A stretch of 34,597 nt of DNA from Negativicutes bacterium (GTDB lineage: Bacteria > Bacillota_C > Negativicutes > Sporomusales_B > JARLHX01). The notes below the pieces were generated by a model that was given only the letters and a program-made list of their open reading frames with translations, ran no database searches and was not told the DNA's origin. The translations under genes were made by a program, and so were the position numbers. The stretch covers positions 1 to 34,597 of the forward strand of contig JARLHY010000086.1 in NCBI GenBank assembly GCA_031292015.1, read 5' to 3'. Of this stretch, positions 7,659 to 15,976 are shown in pieces; the first letter of the stretch is position 1, and every line of letters begins with the position of its first letter.

Positions 7659-8576
7659 ATGAATCTGCCCAAAAAAATCGTCATCTGTGAAGTGGGGCCG
7701 CGGGACGGGCTTCAGAACGAAAAAGTGCGGCTGGCTGCCGGCCAGAAGGTAGAGCTTATCGAACTGGTCCAGGCTTCAGGAATACAATCGATAGAAATAG
7801 GTTCCTTCGTCAGTTCCAAGGCGGTGCCGCAGCTTGCGGACACCGATGAAGTCGCCGGCCGGGTAAAAAGAAGAGACGATGTCGAGTACCGGGCTCTGAT
7901 CATGAACATGAAGGGTCTTGTCCGGGCCGCCGAATGCGGGATCAAAAAAGCCAAGCTGACAGTATCGGCCAGCAGGTCCCATTCGCTGAAAAACGCCAAC
8001 GCGACCCCGGAACAGATCCTGGCCAAGTTCGCTGAAATCATGGAATATGCCGTCAGCAAAGCTATCACGCTGTCAGGAGCCATAGCCACCTCCTTCGGCT
8101 GTCCCTTTGAAGGCCGGATAACGCTTGAGCAGATTCTGCCGATCGTTGCCGAGTATGCAAAAATGGGGGTCAGGGAAATTTCCCTGTCTGATACCACCGG
8201 AATGGCCAACCCCAGTCAGGTATACGAATACTGTTCAGCAGTCAAGCAGAAGTTTCCGGATATCCAGTGGAATCTGCATTTCCACAATACGCGGGGAATG
8301 GGCTTCGCCAATGTCCTGGCCGGAATGCAGGCCGGCATAGACGGGTTTGACGCAAGCTTCGCAGGTCTGGGAGGGTGCCCGTTCGCTCCCGGGGCCACAG
8401 GCAACATCGCTACAGAAGATCTGCTTCATATGTGCGCAGAAATGGGTATCCAGACAGGCGTGGATATCGATCAGGCGATAGCCACGGCAAAGAAGGTCCG
8501 GGAATACGTCGGCCATGAAACCGCCAGCTTCATACTCAAATCAGGCAAGAACAGCGACTTGTGCAATTTGGTGTGA
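7659..8576 (+). CDS. Hydroxymethylglutaryl-CoA lyase-family enzyme
   Basis: A 305-residue HMGL-type TIM-barrel lyase. Members cleave 3-hydroxy-3-methylglutaryl-CoA, or related branched 3-hydroxyacyl-CoAs, to acetyl-CoA plus an oxoacid. The sequence keeps the substrate/metal motif GPRDGLQNE (R15, D16), the metal-binding HFHNT (H207, H209) and the family signature loop GLGGCPFAPGATGN with catalytic C240. ATG at 7659 follows AGAGGAGATAACA. It is the first gene of a four-gene operon with an iron ADH, an acylating ALDH and an MFS carrier. No leucine-degradation genes are nearby, so its natural substrate may not be HMG-CoA itself; that is inference. Confidence 0.93.
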   Translation: MNLPKKIVICEVGPRDGLQNEKVRLAAGQKVELIELVQASGIQSIEIGSFVSSKAVPQLADTDEVAGRVKRRDDVEYRALIMNMKGLVRAAECGIKKAKLTVSASRSHSLKNANATPEQILAKFAEIMEYAVSKAITLSGAIATSFGCPFEGRITLEQILPIVAEYAKMGVREISLSDTTGMANPSQVYEYCSAVKQKFPDIQWNLHFHNTRGMGFANVLAGMQAGIDGFDASFAGLGGCPFAPGATGNIATEDLLHMCAEMGIQTGVDIDQAIATAKKVREYVGHETASFILKSGKNSDLCNLV

Positions 8577-8609
8577 TCACCAAAATCAAATTAGCAGGAG
8601 GAGACGGAT

Positions 8610-9701
8610 ATGGAAGACTTTCGCTTCTATATGCCCACCGAAATCATCTTCGGCCAGGGCTGTATCGCCAAGAACAAGCAGTTGTTTGCCAGGTACGGGA
8701 AAAAGGCGCTGATTGTCACCTACCAGATACCGGGAAGACATCATTCCCTGGAAGATGTCAAAACCGTTTTAAATGAGCTGGGTATCGAGTACAGCATCTG
8801 CGACTACATCGAGGAAAATCCGTCGACAGAAACTGTCGAGCGGGTTGCCGCGACAGCGAAAAACATCGATTTTATCGTCGGTATCGGGGGCGGCTCGCCG
8901 GTTGACGCCGCAAAGGCTGTGGGGGTGCTTGTCAAAAACCCTGACAAAAAAGGTGTGGACTTATTCAGCGATGCGGCTTTGAAATCAGTACCGATCCTCG
9001 CCGTACCCACAACGGCAGGCACCGGGGCCGAGGTCGCCCATTTTTCCGTTCTGACCAGAAACGATATCCAGACCAAGCAGGCTATCAGCCCGAGAATATT
9101 TCCGGAAATTGCTTTCCTGGATGCCACCTATCTGATGGGCATGCCGGAGCGGATCACCCGGGCGACCGCGATCGACGCCCTGTGCCACTGTATCGAATCC
9201 TACGTGTCCACCGCCAGCAGTTTCTTCAGCAGAAACATCGCCGAAATAGGGTTCAGGACCTTCAGTGAATGTGTCCGCAATATGAAAGAGGGAACCTATC
9301 CATATGAAATAAGGGAAAAGCAGCTGCTCATCTCCACCATTGGCGGCATAGCCAACACCCAGACCGGGTCCTGTCTACCCCATGGCATGAGCTACTTCCT
9401 GACCCATTTCAAAAAGATACCCCACGGACTGGCCTGCGGCCTGCTTATTAAGGAGTATCTTGCGATCTTCCAGGACCGGAGCAAGATCGACAAAATCATG
9501 GAACTGACCGGATTTGAAAATTTGGACGCTTTCGGTGAATTCATCGACTCTATGCTGCAACTGGACATCAAGGTCACTCCGGCAGAAATCGAAGAATACG
9601 CCGAGAGTTTTGCCTCGCAGAAACACCGGTTTACCAGGCACCCTGAACCAGCCGGAAAAGAAGAGGTACTGCGAATTTTTCGTAACAGCCTGTTGAAATA
9701 A
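8610..9701 (+). CDS. Iron-containing (group III) alcohol dehydrogenase
   Basis: A 363-residue Fe-ADH that interconverts an alcohol and an aldehyde with NAD(P). The NAD-binding GGGSPVDAAKAVG motif and the metal ligands (Asp in FLDATYL, His in LCHCIES, His in PHGMSYF, His in IPHGLACG) are visible. Start ATG after AGCAGGAGGAGA. It sits 33 bases behind the lyase and 26 bases ahead of the acylating aldehyde dehydrogenase, so the aldehyde made by one partner is probably the substrate of the other. Sulfoacetaldehyde reductases, lactaldehyde reductases and 1,3-propanediol dehydrogenases are all in this family; sequence alone does not choose among them. Confidence 0.93.
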   Translation: MEDFRFYMPTEIIFGQGCIAKNKQLFARYGKKALIVTYQIPGRHHSLEDVKTVLNELGIEYSICDYIEENPSTETVERVAATAKNIDFIVGIGGGSPVDAAKAVGVLVKNPDKKGVDLFSDAALKSVPILAVPTTAGTGAEVAHFSVLTRNDIQTKQAISPRIFPEIAFLDATYLMGMPERITRATAIDALCHCIESYVSTASSFFSRNIAEIGFRTFSECVRNMKEGTYPYEIREKQLLISTIGGIANTQTGSCLPHGMSYFLTHFKKIPHGLACGLLIKEYLAIFQDRSKIDKIMELTGFENLDAFGEFIDSMLQLDIKVTPAEIEEYAESFASQKHRFTRHPEPAGKEEVLRIFRNSLLK

Positions 9702-9727
9702 AATAAAGCGATTGTGAGGAGATTTTT

Positions 9728-11149
9728 ATGAGCAGCGAAAAGGAAAAAGGACTTACCGCCGAACAGCAGCAGGAACTGGACGCCGTATTTGAAAAAGCGC
9801 GCCGGGCCCTGGCTGTTATCGAGACCTACGATCAGGCCAAGGTGGACCGGTTGTGCCAGGCTGTCGCCTGGTCGGTAGCCAACAAGAAGACCTTTGAGCG
9901 CCTGGTAGCTATGGGTATTGAAGAAAGCGGCCTTGGCGACCCGGTAAGCCGAATGGGCAAACGGATGAAAATCCGCGGCGTGCTGCGGGACGCCCTGCGC
10001 CAGAAAAGTGTAGGAATCATCGAGGAAATCCCGGAAAAAGGGATTGTCAAATATGGAAAACCTGCGGGGATCATTGCTTCCATCATTCCCACCACCAATC
10101 CCGATCTCACCCCTGCCGGCAACGCGGTTTACGCGGTCAAGGCCCGTGATGTCGTTATTTTTTCGCCTCATCCGCGGGCGAAGAAAACCAGCTTCGAGAC
10201 GGTCCGGCTGATGCGCGAAGCCCTGGAACGAGAAGGGGCGCCGGCCGACATCCTGCAGTGTCTCACCAAAGCCAACATCCCCATGTCCCAAGCCTTGATG
10301 GCCAGGGCCGACCTGGTGCTGGCGACCGGCGGGCAGGCCATGGTCCGCGCCGCTTACGGTTCGGGAACTCCCGCCTACGGCGTCGGTGCCGGCAACTCCA
10401 CCATGGTGATCGACGAAACCGCCGATGTCGCAGTGGCGGCGCGCAACACCAGGCTGAGCAAAACCTCCGACTTCGGGTCCGGCTGCTCGGCTGACGGCAA
10501 CCTGATTATTGAGGAAAGTGTCTTTGACCCAATGCTGGCCGCGCTGGTCACCGAAGGCGGCTATCTGGCGAGCGAGGCGGAAAAAGCCAAACTGCGTCTG
10601 GCGATGTGGGATGAGGAGGGCCACCGGCGGACCGATACCGTGGCCATCGCTCCTCAGAAGCTGGCCGAATTCGCAGGCTTCAGCATCCCGGCCGACAGAA
10701 AGTTCATCATCGTCATGGGTGACGGAATCGGCAAGGAATATCCCTTCTCCGGCGAAAAACTCACGACCCTTCTTGCTGTTTACAAATATAAAGGTTTCGC
10801 CAAAGCCCTGGAAATGATGAAAGCGATATACGAGGTCGGCGGCAAAGGCCATTCCTGCGGTATCTATTCCTTTGATACGGAACATATCCACCAGTTGGCC
10901 CTGGCGGCTCCGGTCAGCCGGATTATGGTGCGCCAGCCTCAGTCAAAAGCCAACGCCGGCGCCTTTGACAACGGCATGCCGATGACCTCAAGCCTTGGCT
11001 GCGGCACCTGGGGCGGGAACATCATCTCAGAGAACGTCCATCTCAAGCACTACCTGAATACCACCTGGGTCTCTGTGCCGATTCCTGAGGATAAACCCAG
11101 TGACGCCCAGCTGTTTGGCGACTTCTATGACCCGGAACTGGAAAAGTAA
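9728..11149 (+). CDS. CoA-acylating aldehyde dehydrogenase (sulfoacetaldehyde/succinate semialdehyde dehydrogenase-like)
   Basis: A 473-residue member of the CoA-acylating branch of the aldehyde dehydrogenase superfamily (EutE, SucD, the N-terminal half of AdhE, SauS). It reversibly converts an aldehyde plus CoA and NAD(P) into an acyl-CoA. The catalytic Cys is C253 in SDFGSGCSADGN, and IIPTTNP (about 119-125) is the conserved cofactor region of this branch. No targeting peptide for a microcompartment is evident. The overall pattern, with a following ACS-type MFS carrier, recalls sulfoacetaldehyde dehydrogenase SauS and its transporter SauU. I regard that as a hypothesis, since no sulfoacetate-CoA ligase gene is present here. 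Confidence 0.92.
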   Translation: MSSEKEKGLTAEQQQELDAVFEKARRALAVIETYDQAKVDRLCQAVAWSVANKKTFERLVAMGIEESGLGDPVSRMGKRMKIRGVLRDALRQKSVGIIEEIPEKGIVKYGKPAGIIASIIPTTNPDLTPAGNAVYAVKARDVVIFSPHPRAKKTSFETVRLMREALEREGAPADILQCLTKANIPMSQALMARADLVLATGGQAMVRAAYGSGTPAYGVGAGNSTMVIDETADVAVAARNTRLSKTSDFGSGCSADGNLIIEESVFDPMLAALVTEGGYLASEAEKAKLRLAMWDEEGHRRTDTVAIAPQKLAEFAGFSIPADRKFIIVMGDGIGKEYPFSGEKLTTLLAVYKYKGFAKALEMMKAIYEVGGKGHSCGIYSFDTEHIHQLALAAPVSRIMVRQPQSKANAGAFDNGMPMTSSLGCGTWGGNIISENVHLKHYLNTTWVSVPIPEDKPSDAQLFGDFYDPELEK

Positions 11150-11211
11150 CTCCCCGGCCAGGGGTCTGATGCTGTGAGTCAATTGCCTATTGCGGGGAAG
11201 GGGTGTAGCCG

Positions 11212-12453
11212 GTGGATTCAAGAAATACGAAAACCTATCGGGTCGGAGTCGTGGCGCTGCTGACACTGGGGAACTTTATCAACGCGGTGGACCGGGCCAG
11301 CCTGTCTGTGGCCGTTCCCTTCATCATCAAGGACTTTCAGATTGACACCGCGACAATGGGGGTTGCCCTGTCAGCCTTCTTCTGGGCTTACGTTGCCTTC
11401 AATATGCCGGCCGGCAATCTGGCCGACCGGTTCGGCACCAAAACCGTACTGGGCTGGTCGGCTGCCATCTGGTCGGTCTTTTCCGCGATCACCGGCATGG
11501 CTCAGAGTGTAACCCAGATCGTGTTGGCCCGGGTCGGCGTGGGGGTGGGCGAGGCCGCGTCCATTCCCTGCAACGCCAAGGTCGTCGCCAGCAATTTCCC
11601 GCCCAGCGAACGCGGGCTGGCTATCGGGACGTATTTGTCCGGCATCCGTGTGGGCAATGCGGCCACCCCGATTATGATGGCTTTTTTGATTCAGAACTGG
11701 GGCTGGCGCACAGCCTTCGTCGTCACCGGTCTTGGCAGCCTGATCTGGTGCGTCCTCTGGTATTTCGGCTTTAAAGACTTGTCGGACCAGTCGGCAAAAG
11801 AAAGCGGGACCAAGGAAAAGATCAGAATTCCCTGGAAACTCATTGTGACCAATCGAACACTGCTCGGGCTGACTGTCGTAAAATTCACCCAGGATTACCT
11901 GATGTGGATGTTCATGACCTGGGTACCCGGGTATCTGATCATGGGCCGGGGGTTCTCGGTCGTTACCATGGGCTTTTATATGTCGTTGTCTTACGCCATC
12001 GCCGCCGTGGCCCAACCAGGAGTCGGCTGGCTGTCCGACTGGCTGATCAAGCGGGGCTGGGACCTCAGCCGGTCGCGCAAATCGGTGCTGGTCAGCCTGC
12101 AGATCATGGCCTCCACCATCATCATCACCGGTTACGCCGACAATGTCGGTATGGCGATGTTCTTTCTGGTTATGGCGATCTCCGCGGAATCGGTCTGTTC
12201 GGCTGTTACCTGGACCATTATCTCCGACATCGTGCCAGGCAAGCTTGTCGGTTCGCTGGGCGGGCTGCTCAACTCCATTGGGGCGATCGGTGGAATCGTG
12301 GCGCCGATATTGACCGGCGTTATCGTGAAAGTGACCGGGAGTTTCCAGCTGGCTCTGACCATTGGCGGCTGCGCTATGCTGGTGGCGGCACTGTTCATAC
12401 TTTTCGTTGTTCCTAAACTCAGGCTGCTGGATTCGCTGGACATCAAACCATAG
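11212..12453 (+). CDS. MFS transporter, anion:cation symporter family (second copy)
   Basis: A 413-residue, 12-helix MFS protein of the same ACS family as the carrier at 2971-4281, with the parallel NAVDRASLSVAVP motif in helix 1 and NLADRFGTK in the loop 2-3. GTG at 11212 follows AAGGGG with an 8-base spacer. It closes the lyase/ADH/ALDH operon, so it probably imports the substrate or exports a product of that pathway. The similarity of the two carriers suggests related organic anions for both operons. Confidence 0.92.
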   Translation: MDSRNTKTYRVGVVALLTLGNFINAVDRASLSVAVPFIIKDFQIDTATMGVALSAFFWAYVAFNMPAGNLADRFGTKTVLGWSAAIWSVFSAITGMAQSVTQIVLARVGVGVGEAASIPCNAKVVASNFPPSERGLAIGTYLSGIRVGNAATPIMMAFLIQNWGWRTAFVVTGLGSLIWCVLWYFGFKDLSDQSAKESGTKEKIRIPWKLIVTNRTLLGLTVVKFTQDYLMWMFMTWVPGYLIMGRGFSVVTMGFYMSLSYAIAAVAQPGVGWLSDWLIKRGWDLSRSRKSVLVSLQIMASTIIITGYADNVGMAMFFLVMAISAESVCSAVTWTIISDIVPGKLVGSLGGLLNSIGAIGGIVAPILTGVIVKVTGSFQLALTIGGCAMLVAALFILFVVPKLRLLDSLDIKP

Positions 12454-12516
12454 CAGCGGCCCTGTGTCAGGTTCGGTTCCGCCCTTCGTTTCAGTCTGTA
12501 AGGGAAAATATGTCGG

Positions 12517-12544
12517 GTCCTCGGGAAACCGGGGACTTTTTTTT
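12517..12544 (+). terminator. Intrinsic terminator
   Basis: An 8-bp stem (12517-12524 with 12529-12536, one T-G wobble) has a GAAA loop and an eight-T tail. It ends the lyase/ADH/ALDH/MFS operon. Confidence 0.92.
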
Positions 12545-12613
12545 GCTTTTTGGTGAATAAAACCGCAGGCGGATACATAGATAGAAGCATAATCTAAAAA
12601 AGGAGAGTGCTCT

Positions 12614-12913
12614 ATGAAAAGAATTTTCAAGTGGAACATAAGGGTGATCGTGATCCTCTTTGTCTTCGCGTTTGTCTGCAACCTAGGTCTGCTGTCACTG
12701 AACACGGTTGCCGCGCATCCTGCGCAGACCAAAAGCGTGCAATTGCATAAGGTGGATTTCAGCGGCGTGTATGCCCTGCCGGAAGGGGTTTGTCTGAAAG
12801 ACGTGCTGCTGGACGGTCAGCCGGCCAGCTATGTGGTGGTCAAAGACGGGACGGAAGTTGACGTCTGGGGTGCCAGGGCAAATTCGCGGGTTGAGGCCGT
12901 CATCTTTAAATGA
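12614..12913 (+). CDS. Small exported protein of unknown function
   Basis: A 99-residue protein. Residues 1-36 form a signal peptide or N-terminal anchor (basic MKRIFKWNIR, then a hydrophobic core, then an AAHPAQ cleavage-like region). The remaining about 60 residues contain alternating hydrophobic and polar residues suggestive of beta strands, and one Cys in GVCLKD. ATG follows AAAAAAGGAGAG. It is monocistronic between two terminators. No family recognised. Confidence 0.8.
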   Translation: MKRIFKWNIRVIVILFVFAFVCNLGLLSLNTVAAHPAQTKSVQLHKVDFSGVYALPEGVCLKDVLLDGQPASYVVVKDGTEVDVWGARANSRVEAVIFK

Positions 12914-12921
12914 GCTGAGTC

Positions 12922-12947
12922 CCCGGTTATAAACCGGGCTTTTTTTT
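12922..12947 (+). terminator. Intrinsic terminator
   Basis: CCCGGTT (12922-12928) pairs with AACCGGG (12932-12938) and is followed by C and eight T, nine bases after the stop of the small exported protein. Confidence 0.92.
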
Positions 12948-13060
12948 GCCCTGTTGTTGTTGGGTGTTGAAAGGCAGTTTCGCTGGAGGGCCAGCCCGCG
13001 AGAATCTTTTCTGATGTATAATAGGAGTACAGGAAATTCTTCAGGACATAGGCGGGTAAT

Positions 13061-14167
13061 ATGGGAAAACCGGGCAAAAACGCTTACACTTTGGCCTACA
13101 ACGCTTTGGGCAAAGAAGTCAATGTCACTGACGATAACGGGCTGTGGCGGCTTCATGGTGTCACGCGGCTCAGTCACAGTCCCCACGGGCCCTTTCAGTA
13201 TCTTTCCCACATCAAGTTCCGGCGGCATGGCGATGACCTGTCCGGTGCTTACTACCGGAATATCAAGTACATCGATATAACGGAAGAGGGACTCCTGTCG
13301 GCCATTCGCCAGGCTGTCGGCTACATCCCTTCCCCGCAGGTAATTGAGGCTTTTTTGCCGTATATCCGGCGGCTCATCGCGGCGTGGGCGGAAGAAGACA
13401 ATTATTATAAAGACCAGGATAAAGAGCAGGCTGACCTCATCCTACAGGACCTTATCACCCGGGCGGCGGAAAGGGTGACCCGGGGCGAAGAAACATCTCT
13501 GAGCCAAACCGGTTCCAAATGGGGCCGCCCGGCGTTTGACCTGTATCTTACCCGCGAAGAGCAGGCGGCAGCGCGGGAGGCCCAAAAGGCGATCAACGGG
13601 TCGGCCCACGAAGTACCCGACAGGGTGCCCCTCCGGGAACATCTTGCTGATTTCAAGAAGAGCCTGGCCACAGTCTGCGACGCCAAAGGCGCGCAAATAA
13701 GAAATGCCAAGGCCCTCAACCGCCGTCGACGGCTGCTTGACCTGCTGGAAACTGCGGTAGAGTTAAGGCGGCTGGTTTCCCTCGCCCTTGCCGCTGATAA
13801 AGATACATACGGTGGCGGATTGCTCTACGAGCTGCCACACCGCCTCTTTGGCTATACCCGCGATGAAAAGGCCTATGATGACCTCAGGGACAAGCTGTCC
13901 GACATGCTCAGACCTTATGAATTGGAACTGGCTGAGGTCAACGAACTTGTAGCGGCTGGGACCGAATACCTCGCCGGCGGGGGTATGCTCCCTGTGGCAG
14001 TGCCTTCTTTTTCCCGGCAGGAGGGCGAGTTTGCTTACGGTGACCGGATCATTGCCGGCGACCGCACCGATAAGGTAAAAAAGGTCGGCATGCACTACAT
14101 CTATGGTGAGAAAGGCGGCCATTGGGAAAGGGCGTCGGTAAAACACTGGTCGGAAGGCCGGAGATAA
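13061..14167 (+). CDS. Protein of unknown function, 368 residues
   Basis: A 368-residue soluble, charged protein with no signal peptide or membrane helix. The N-terminal part (about 1-75) is rich in aromatic and His residues (for example FQYLSHIKFRRHGDD). The middle (about 80-285) looks mostly helical, with many Glu, Lys, Arg and Ala residues. The C-terminus (about 325-368) carries YGEKGGHWERASVKHW. The start ATG has only a weak GGCGGG upstream. It lies alone between the small exported protein and the riboswitch-controlled HD-GYP gene. I do not recognise the family. Confidence 0.75.
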   Translation: MGKPGKNAYTLAYNALGKEVNVTDDNGLWRLHGVTRLSHSPHGPFQYLSHIKFRRHGDDLSGAYYRNIKYIDITEEGLLSAIRQAVGYIPSPQVIEAFLPYIRRLIAAWAEEDNYYKDQDKEQADLILQDLITRAAERVTRGEETSLSQTGSKWGRPAFDLYLTREEQAAAREAQKAINGSAHEVPDRVPLREHLADFKKSLATVCDAKGAQIRNAKALNRRRRLLDLLETAVELRRLVSLALAADKDTYGGGLLYELPHRLFGYTRDEKAYDDLRDKLSDMLRPYELELAEVNELVAAGTEYLAGGGMLPVAVPSFSRQEGEFAYGDRIIAGDRTDKVKKVGMHYIYGEKGGHWERASVKHWSEGRR

Positions 14168-14232
14168 AGACTGTTGTCAATCGTTCCGTTAGGACAGGTA
14201 AACCTCATTTGCTGCCTGTCTCCGGAAAGGGC

Positions 14233-14261
14233 TTGACGCGCGCAAATCGACATCATATGAT
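14233..14261 (+). promoter_or_regulatory. Sigma-A promoter for the riboswitch/HD-GYP unit
   Basis: TTGACG (14233-14238), exactly 17 bases, TATGAT (14256-14261). Transcription would start near 14268, just ahead of the riboswitch aptamer. Confidence 0.8.
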
Positions 14262-14278
14262 ATATTTACGTAATAGAT

Positions 14279-14357
14279 ATTGGCAAACCTGCCAAAAGGC
14301 AGGGACGCAAAGCTATGGGTCTACAGGGCCTCAGCGCCTATGATTGCCAGGCCGCCG
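14279..14357 (+). ncRNA. Cyclic di-GMP-I (GEMM) riboswitch aptamer
   Basis: The conserved GEMM core is visible: GGCAAACC, a P2 hairpin CCTGCC-AAAA-GGCAGG, the invariant GGACGCAAAGC, then GGGTCTA and the second helix ending in TATGATTGCCAGGCCGCC. This class binds cyclic di-GMP. It lies between a good promoter (14233-14261) and a terminator hairpin (14370-14395), and the downstream gene encodes a predicted c-di-GMP phosphodiesterase. This suggests feedback in which the second messenger controls its own breakdown enzyme. Whether ligand turns the gene on or off was not resolved from the fold. Confidence 0.95.
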
Positions 14358-14369
14358 TTTTGAAAAACG

Positions 14370-14395
14370 AAGTCAGGCTATCCCTGACTTTTTTG
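14370..14395 (+). terminator. Riboswitch expression-platform terminator
   Basis: AAGTCAGG (14370-14377) pairs with CCTGACTT (14383-14390), followed by a T run, 12 bases after the aptamer and 75 bases before the HD-GYP start codon. It is probably the regulated attenuator of the c-di-GMP riboswitch. Confidence 0.88.
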
Positions 14396-14470
14396 TTTTG
14401 CCGTCAGTCGGCTGCCAAGATCGATTCCTTTTGCACCAAGACAGTTTATAAGCAGACACAGGAGGAACTT

Positions 14471-15739
14471 ATGTTCAGGCAACCGCTTACTTCCTTGTTG
14501 AAACTGGCCATGCCGCTGTCGGATACCCTTGATTTGGTCAGTCCCAGAATGACGAACCACCATCGAAAAGTGGCATTCATCGCTTACCTTTTAGGGATTG
14601 AACTGAATCTGCCGCTTGGCCGGAGAAAAAACCTCTTCCTTGCCGGTGTTTTTCACGATATCGGTGCCCTTTCTCTCAAGGAAAGGATTGACGCCCTGTC
14701 CTTCGATGTCATCAACCCCCATCTTCATGCCGAAATCGGCTATCGACTGCTGCGCGAATTTGAACCCTTTGCTGCGGTGGCTGATATGATAAGGTTTCAT
14801 CATGTCCGCTGGGACGGAGGAGCCGGCAAGGTTTTCAACAATCATCCCGTTCCCCCGGAGAGCCACATCATTCATCTGGCTGATCGGGTGGCGGTGCTGA
14901 TTTCGGACCAGTCCATCATTCTCGGTCAGGCCAAAAAGATTTATCAGGACATCAAGCGGTTTTCCGGGACGTGGTTTCAGCCTGAACTGGTGGAAGCCCT
15001 GGGCAATCTTGCCGCCAGGGAGCATTTTTGGCTGGACGCTGCGGCGGCAACCCCGACCGAACCGCTGCGGCCCATTATTGACATGGACCCTGTTGAACTG
15101 GACGAGGATGTGCTGCAGGGATTTACGACGATATTTTCCCGGGTTATCGATTTTCGCAGCCCGTTCACGGCAACCCATTCATCCGGGGTCGCCGCATCCG
15201 CCGAAATCATGGCCCGACTGGCCGGGTTTACCAAGAAAGAGCTTCAGCTGATGCGAGCCGCCGGACATCTGCATGACCTCGGAAAATTGGCTGTTCCCAA
15301 AGAGATTTTGGAGAAACCGGCCAAGCTCTCGGCCGAAGAATGGAACATCATGCGCTCTCATACCTATTTCGGGTTTCGCACCCTGCAGAAAATTCCCAGC
15401 CTGGAAACAATAAATATTTGGGGCTCCTTGCATCATGAGCGGCTGGATGGCAGTGGCTATCCTTTTCACCTGAAAGGCGACGACCTGCCGCTTGGGTCAA
15501 GAATCATGGCGGTGGCCGATGTCTTTGCCGCTCTTACCGAAGACCGGCCTTACCGGCCGGGACTGAAAGCCGATCAGGCCATCGAAATCATGATCCGGAT
15601 GGCCCGTGCCGGCGGCTTGGACAGTAATCTGATCAGCCTGCTGGAGACCAATCTGCAGGAGATTTATGATTATCGCTGGACAGTGGCCAACCAGGCTCTG
15701 GAGAATTACCGGCGCCTTTACGACTCTGTCTCGGCGTAG
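14471..15739 (+). CDS. Double HD domain protein with C-terminal HD-GYP, c-di-GMP phosphodiesterase
   Basis: A 422-residue cytoplasmic protein. An N-terminal HD domain has FHDIG (H62, D63) and a later FHHVRWDG. The C-terminal HD-GYP domain has HLHDLGK, HTYFG, HHERLDGSGYP and the downstream DVFAAL metal/active-site motif. HD-GYP enzymes hydrolyse cyclic di-GMP to pGpG or GMP. The ATG at 14471 follows CAGGAGGAACTT; an in-frame longer reading back to 14315 would run through the riboswitch and is rejected. Expression is controlled by the c-di-GMP riboswitch just upstream. Confidence 0.95.
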   Translation: MFRQPLTSLLKLAMPLSDTLDLVSPRMTNHHRKVAFIAYLLGIELNLPLGRRKNLFLAGVFHDIGALSLKERIDALSFDVINPHLHAEIGYRLLREFEPFAAVADMIRFHHVRWDGGAGKVFNNHPVPPESHIIHLADRVAVLISDQSIILGQAKKIYQDIKRFSGTWFQPELVEALGNLAAREHFWLDAAAATPTEPLRPIIDMDPVELDEDVLQGFTTIFSRVIDFRSPFTATHSSGVAASAEIMARLAGFTKKELQLMRAAGHLHDLGKLAVPKEILEKPAKLSAEEWNIMRSHTYFGFRTLQKIPSLETINIWGSLHHERLDGSGYPFHLKGDDLPLGSRIMAVADVFAALTEDRPYRPGLKADQAIEIMIRMARAGGLDSNLISLLETNLQEIYDYRWTVANQALENYRRLYDSVSA

Positions 15740-15759
15740 CCTCGCGTGAGGAATAAGCT

Positions 15760-15804
15760 GCGCGAATGCCCCCGCAGACTGAGTAGTCCCGGGGGCATTC
15801 GCGC
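15760..15804. terminator. Strong hairpin between convergent genes, possible terminator
   Basis: A perfect 15-bp stem (15760-15774 with 15790-15804) follows the HD-GYP stop by 20 bases. It lacks a T run on either side, so it may be an RNA-stabilising 3' hairpin or a factor-dependent stop rather than a classical intrinsic terminator. A second short hairpin (GCCTGCC/GGCAGGC) follows at about 15822-15841. Confidence 0.5.
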
Positions 15805-15841
15805 TTGGGAATAGGTTGTGGCCTGCCTGCAGGCGGCAGGC

Positions 15842-15976
15842 TCAGAGATTGTAGTGGTCCAGCAGCGCCTTGAGCCTGACGATAGGTACATTTTTTTCCC
15901 CGTGTTCCTCGGAACACCTAAGTAAAGCCTTCAGAACGCAAACAAACGTATCTGATGTTTCCCTGGACGGGTCCAA
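15842..15976 (-). CDS. Possible 44-residue protein, TTG start
   Basis: The minus strand reads a 44-residue peptide beginning MDPSRETSDTF and ending KALLDHYNL, mostly amphipathic helix. The TTG at 15976 is preceded by AAGGAGG with an 8-base spacer, which is the main argument that this is real. A longer reading upstream loses the ribosome binding site and the composition becomes Pro/Arg-rich and unlikely. It is convergent with the HD-GYP gene. No family recognised. Confidence 0.5.
   Translation of the reverse strand: MDPSRETSDTFVCVLKALLRCSEEHGEKNVPIVRLKALLDHYNL

Noticed and set aside
9392..10891. Long minus-strand open frame opposite the ADH and ALDH genes
   Set aside because: It is antisense to two well-supported enzymes, has no ribosome site or recognisable domain and reflects the GC-rich third codon positions of the true genes.
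11371..12732. 453-codon minus-strand open frame opposite the second MFS gene
   Set aside because: Its composition (His, Gly, Asp, Pro rich, no fold) is that of an antisense shadow, and it crosses a terminator and the start of another gene.
14315..14470. Longer N-terminus for the HD-GYP protein
   Set aside because: It would translate the riboswitch and terminator; the ATG at 14471 has a strong ribosome site.
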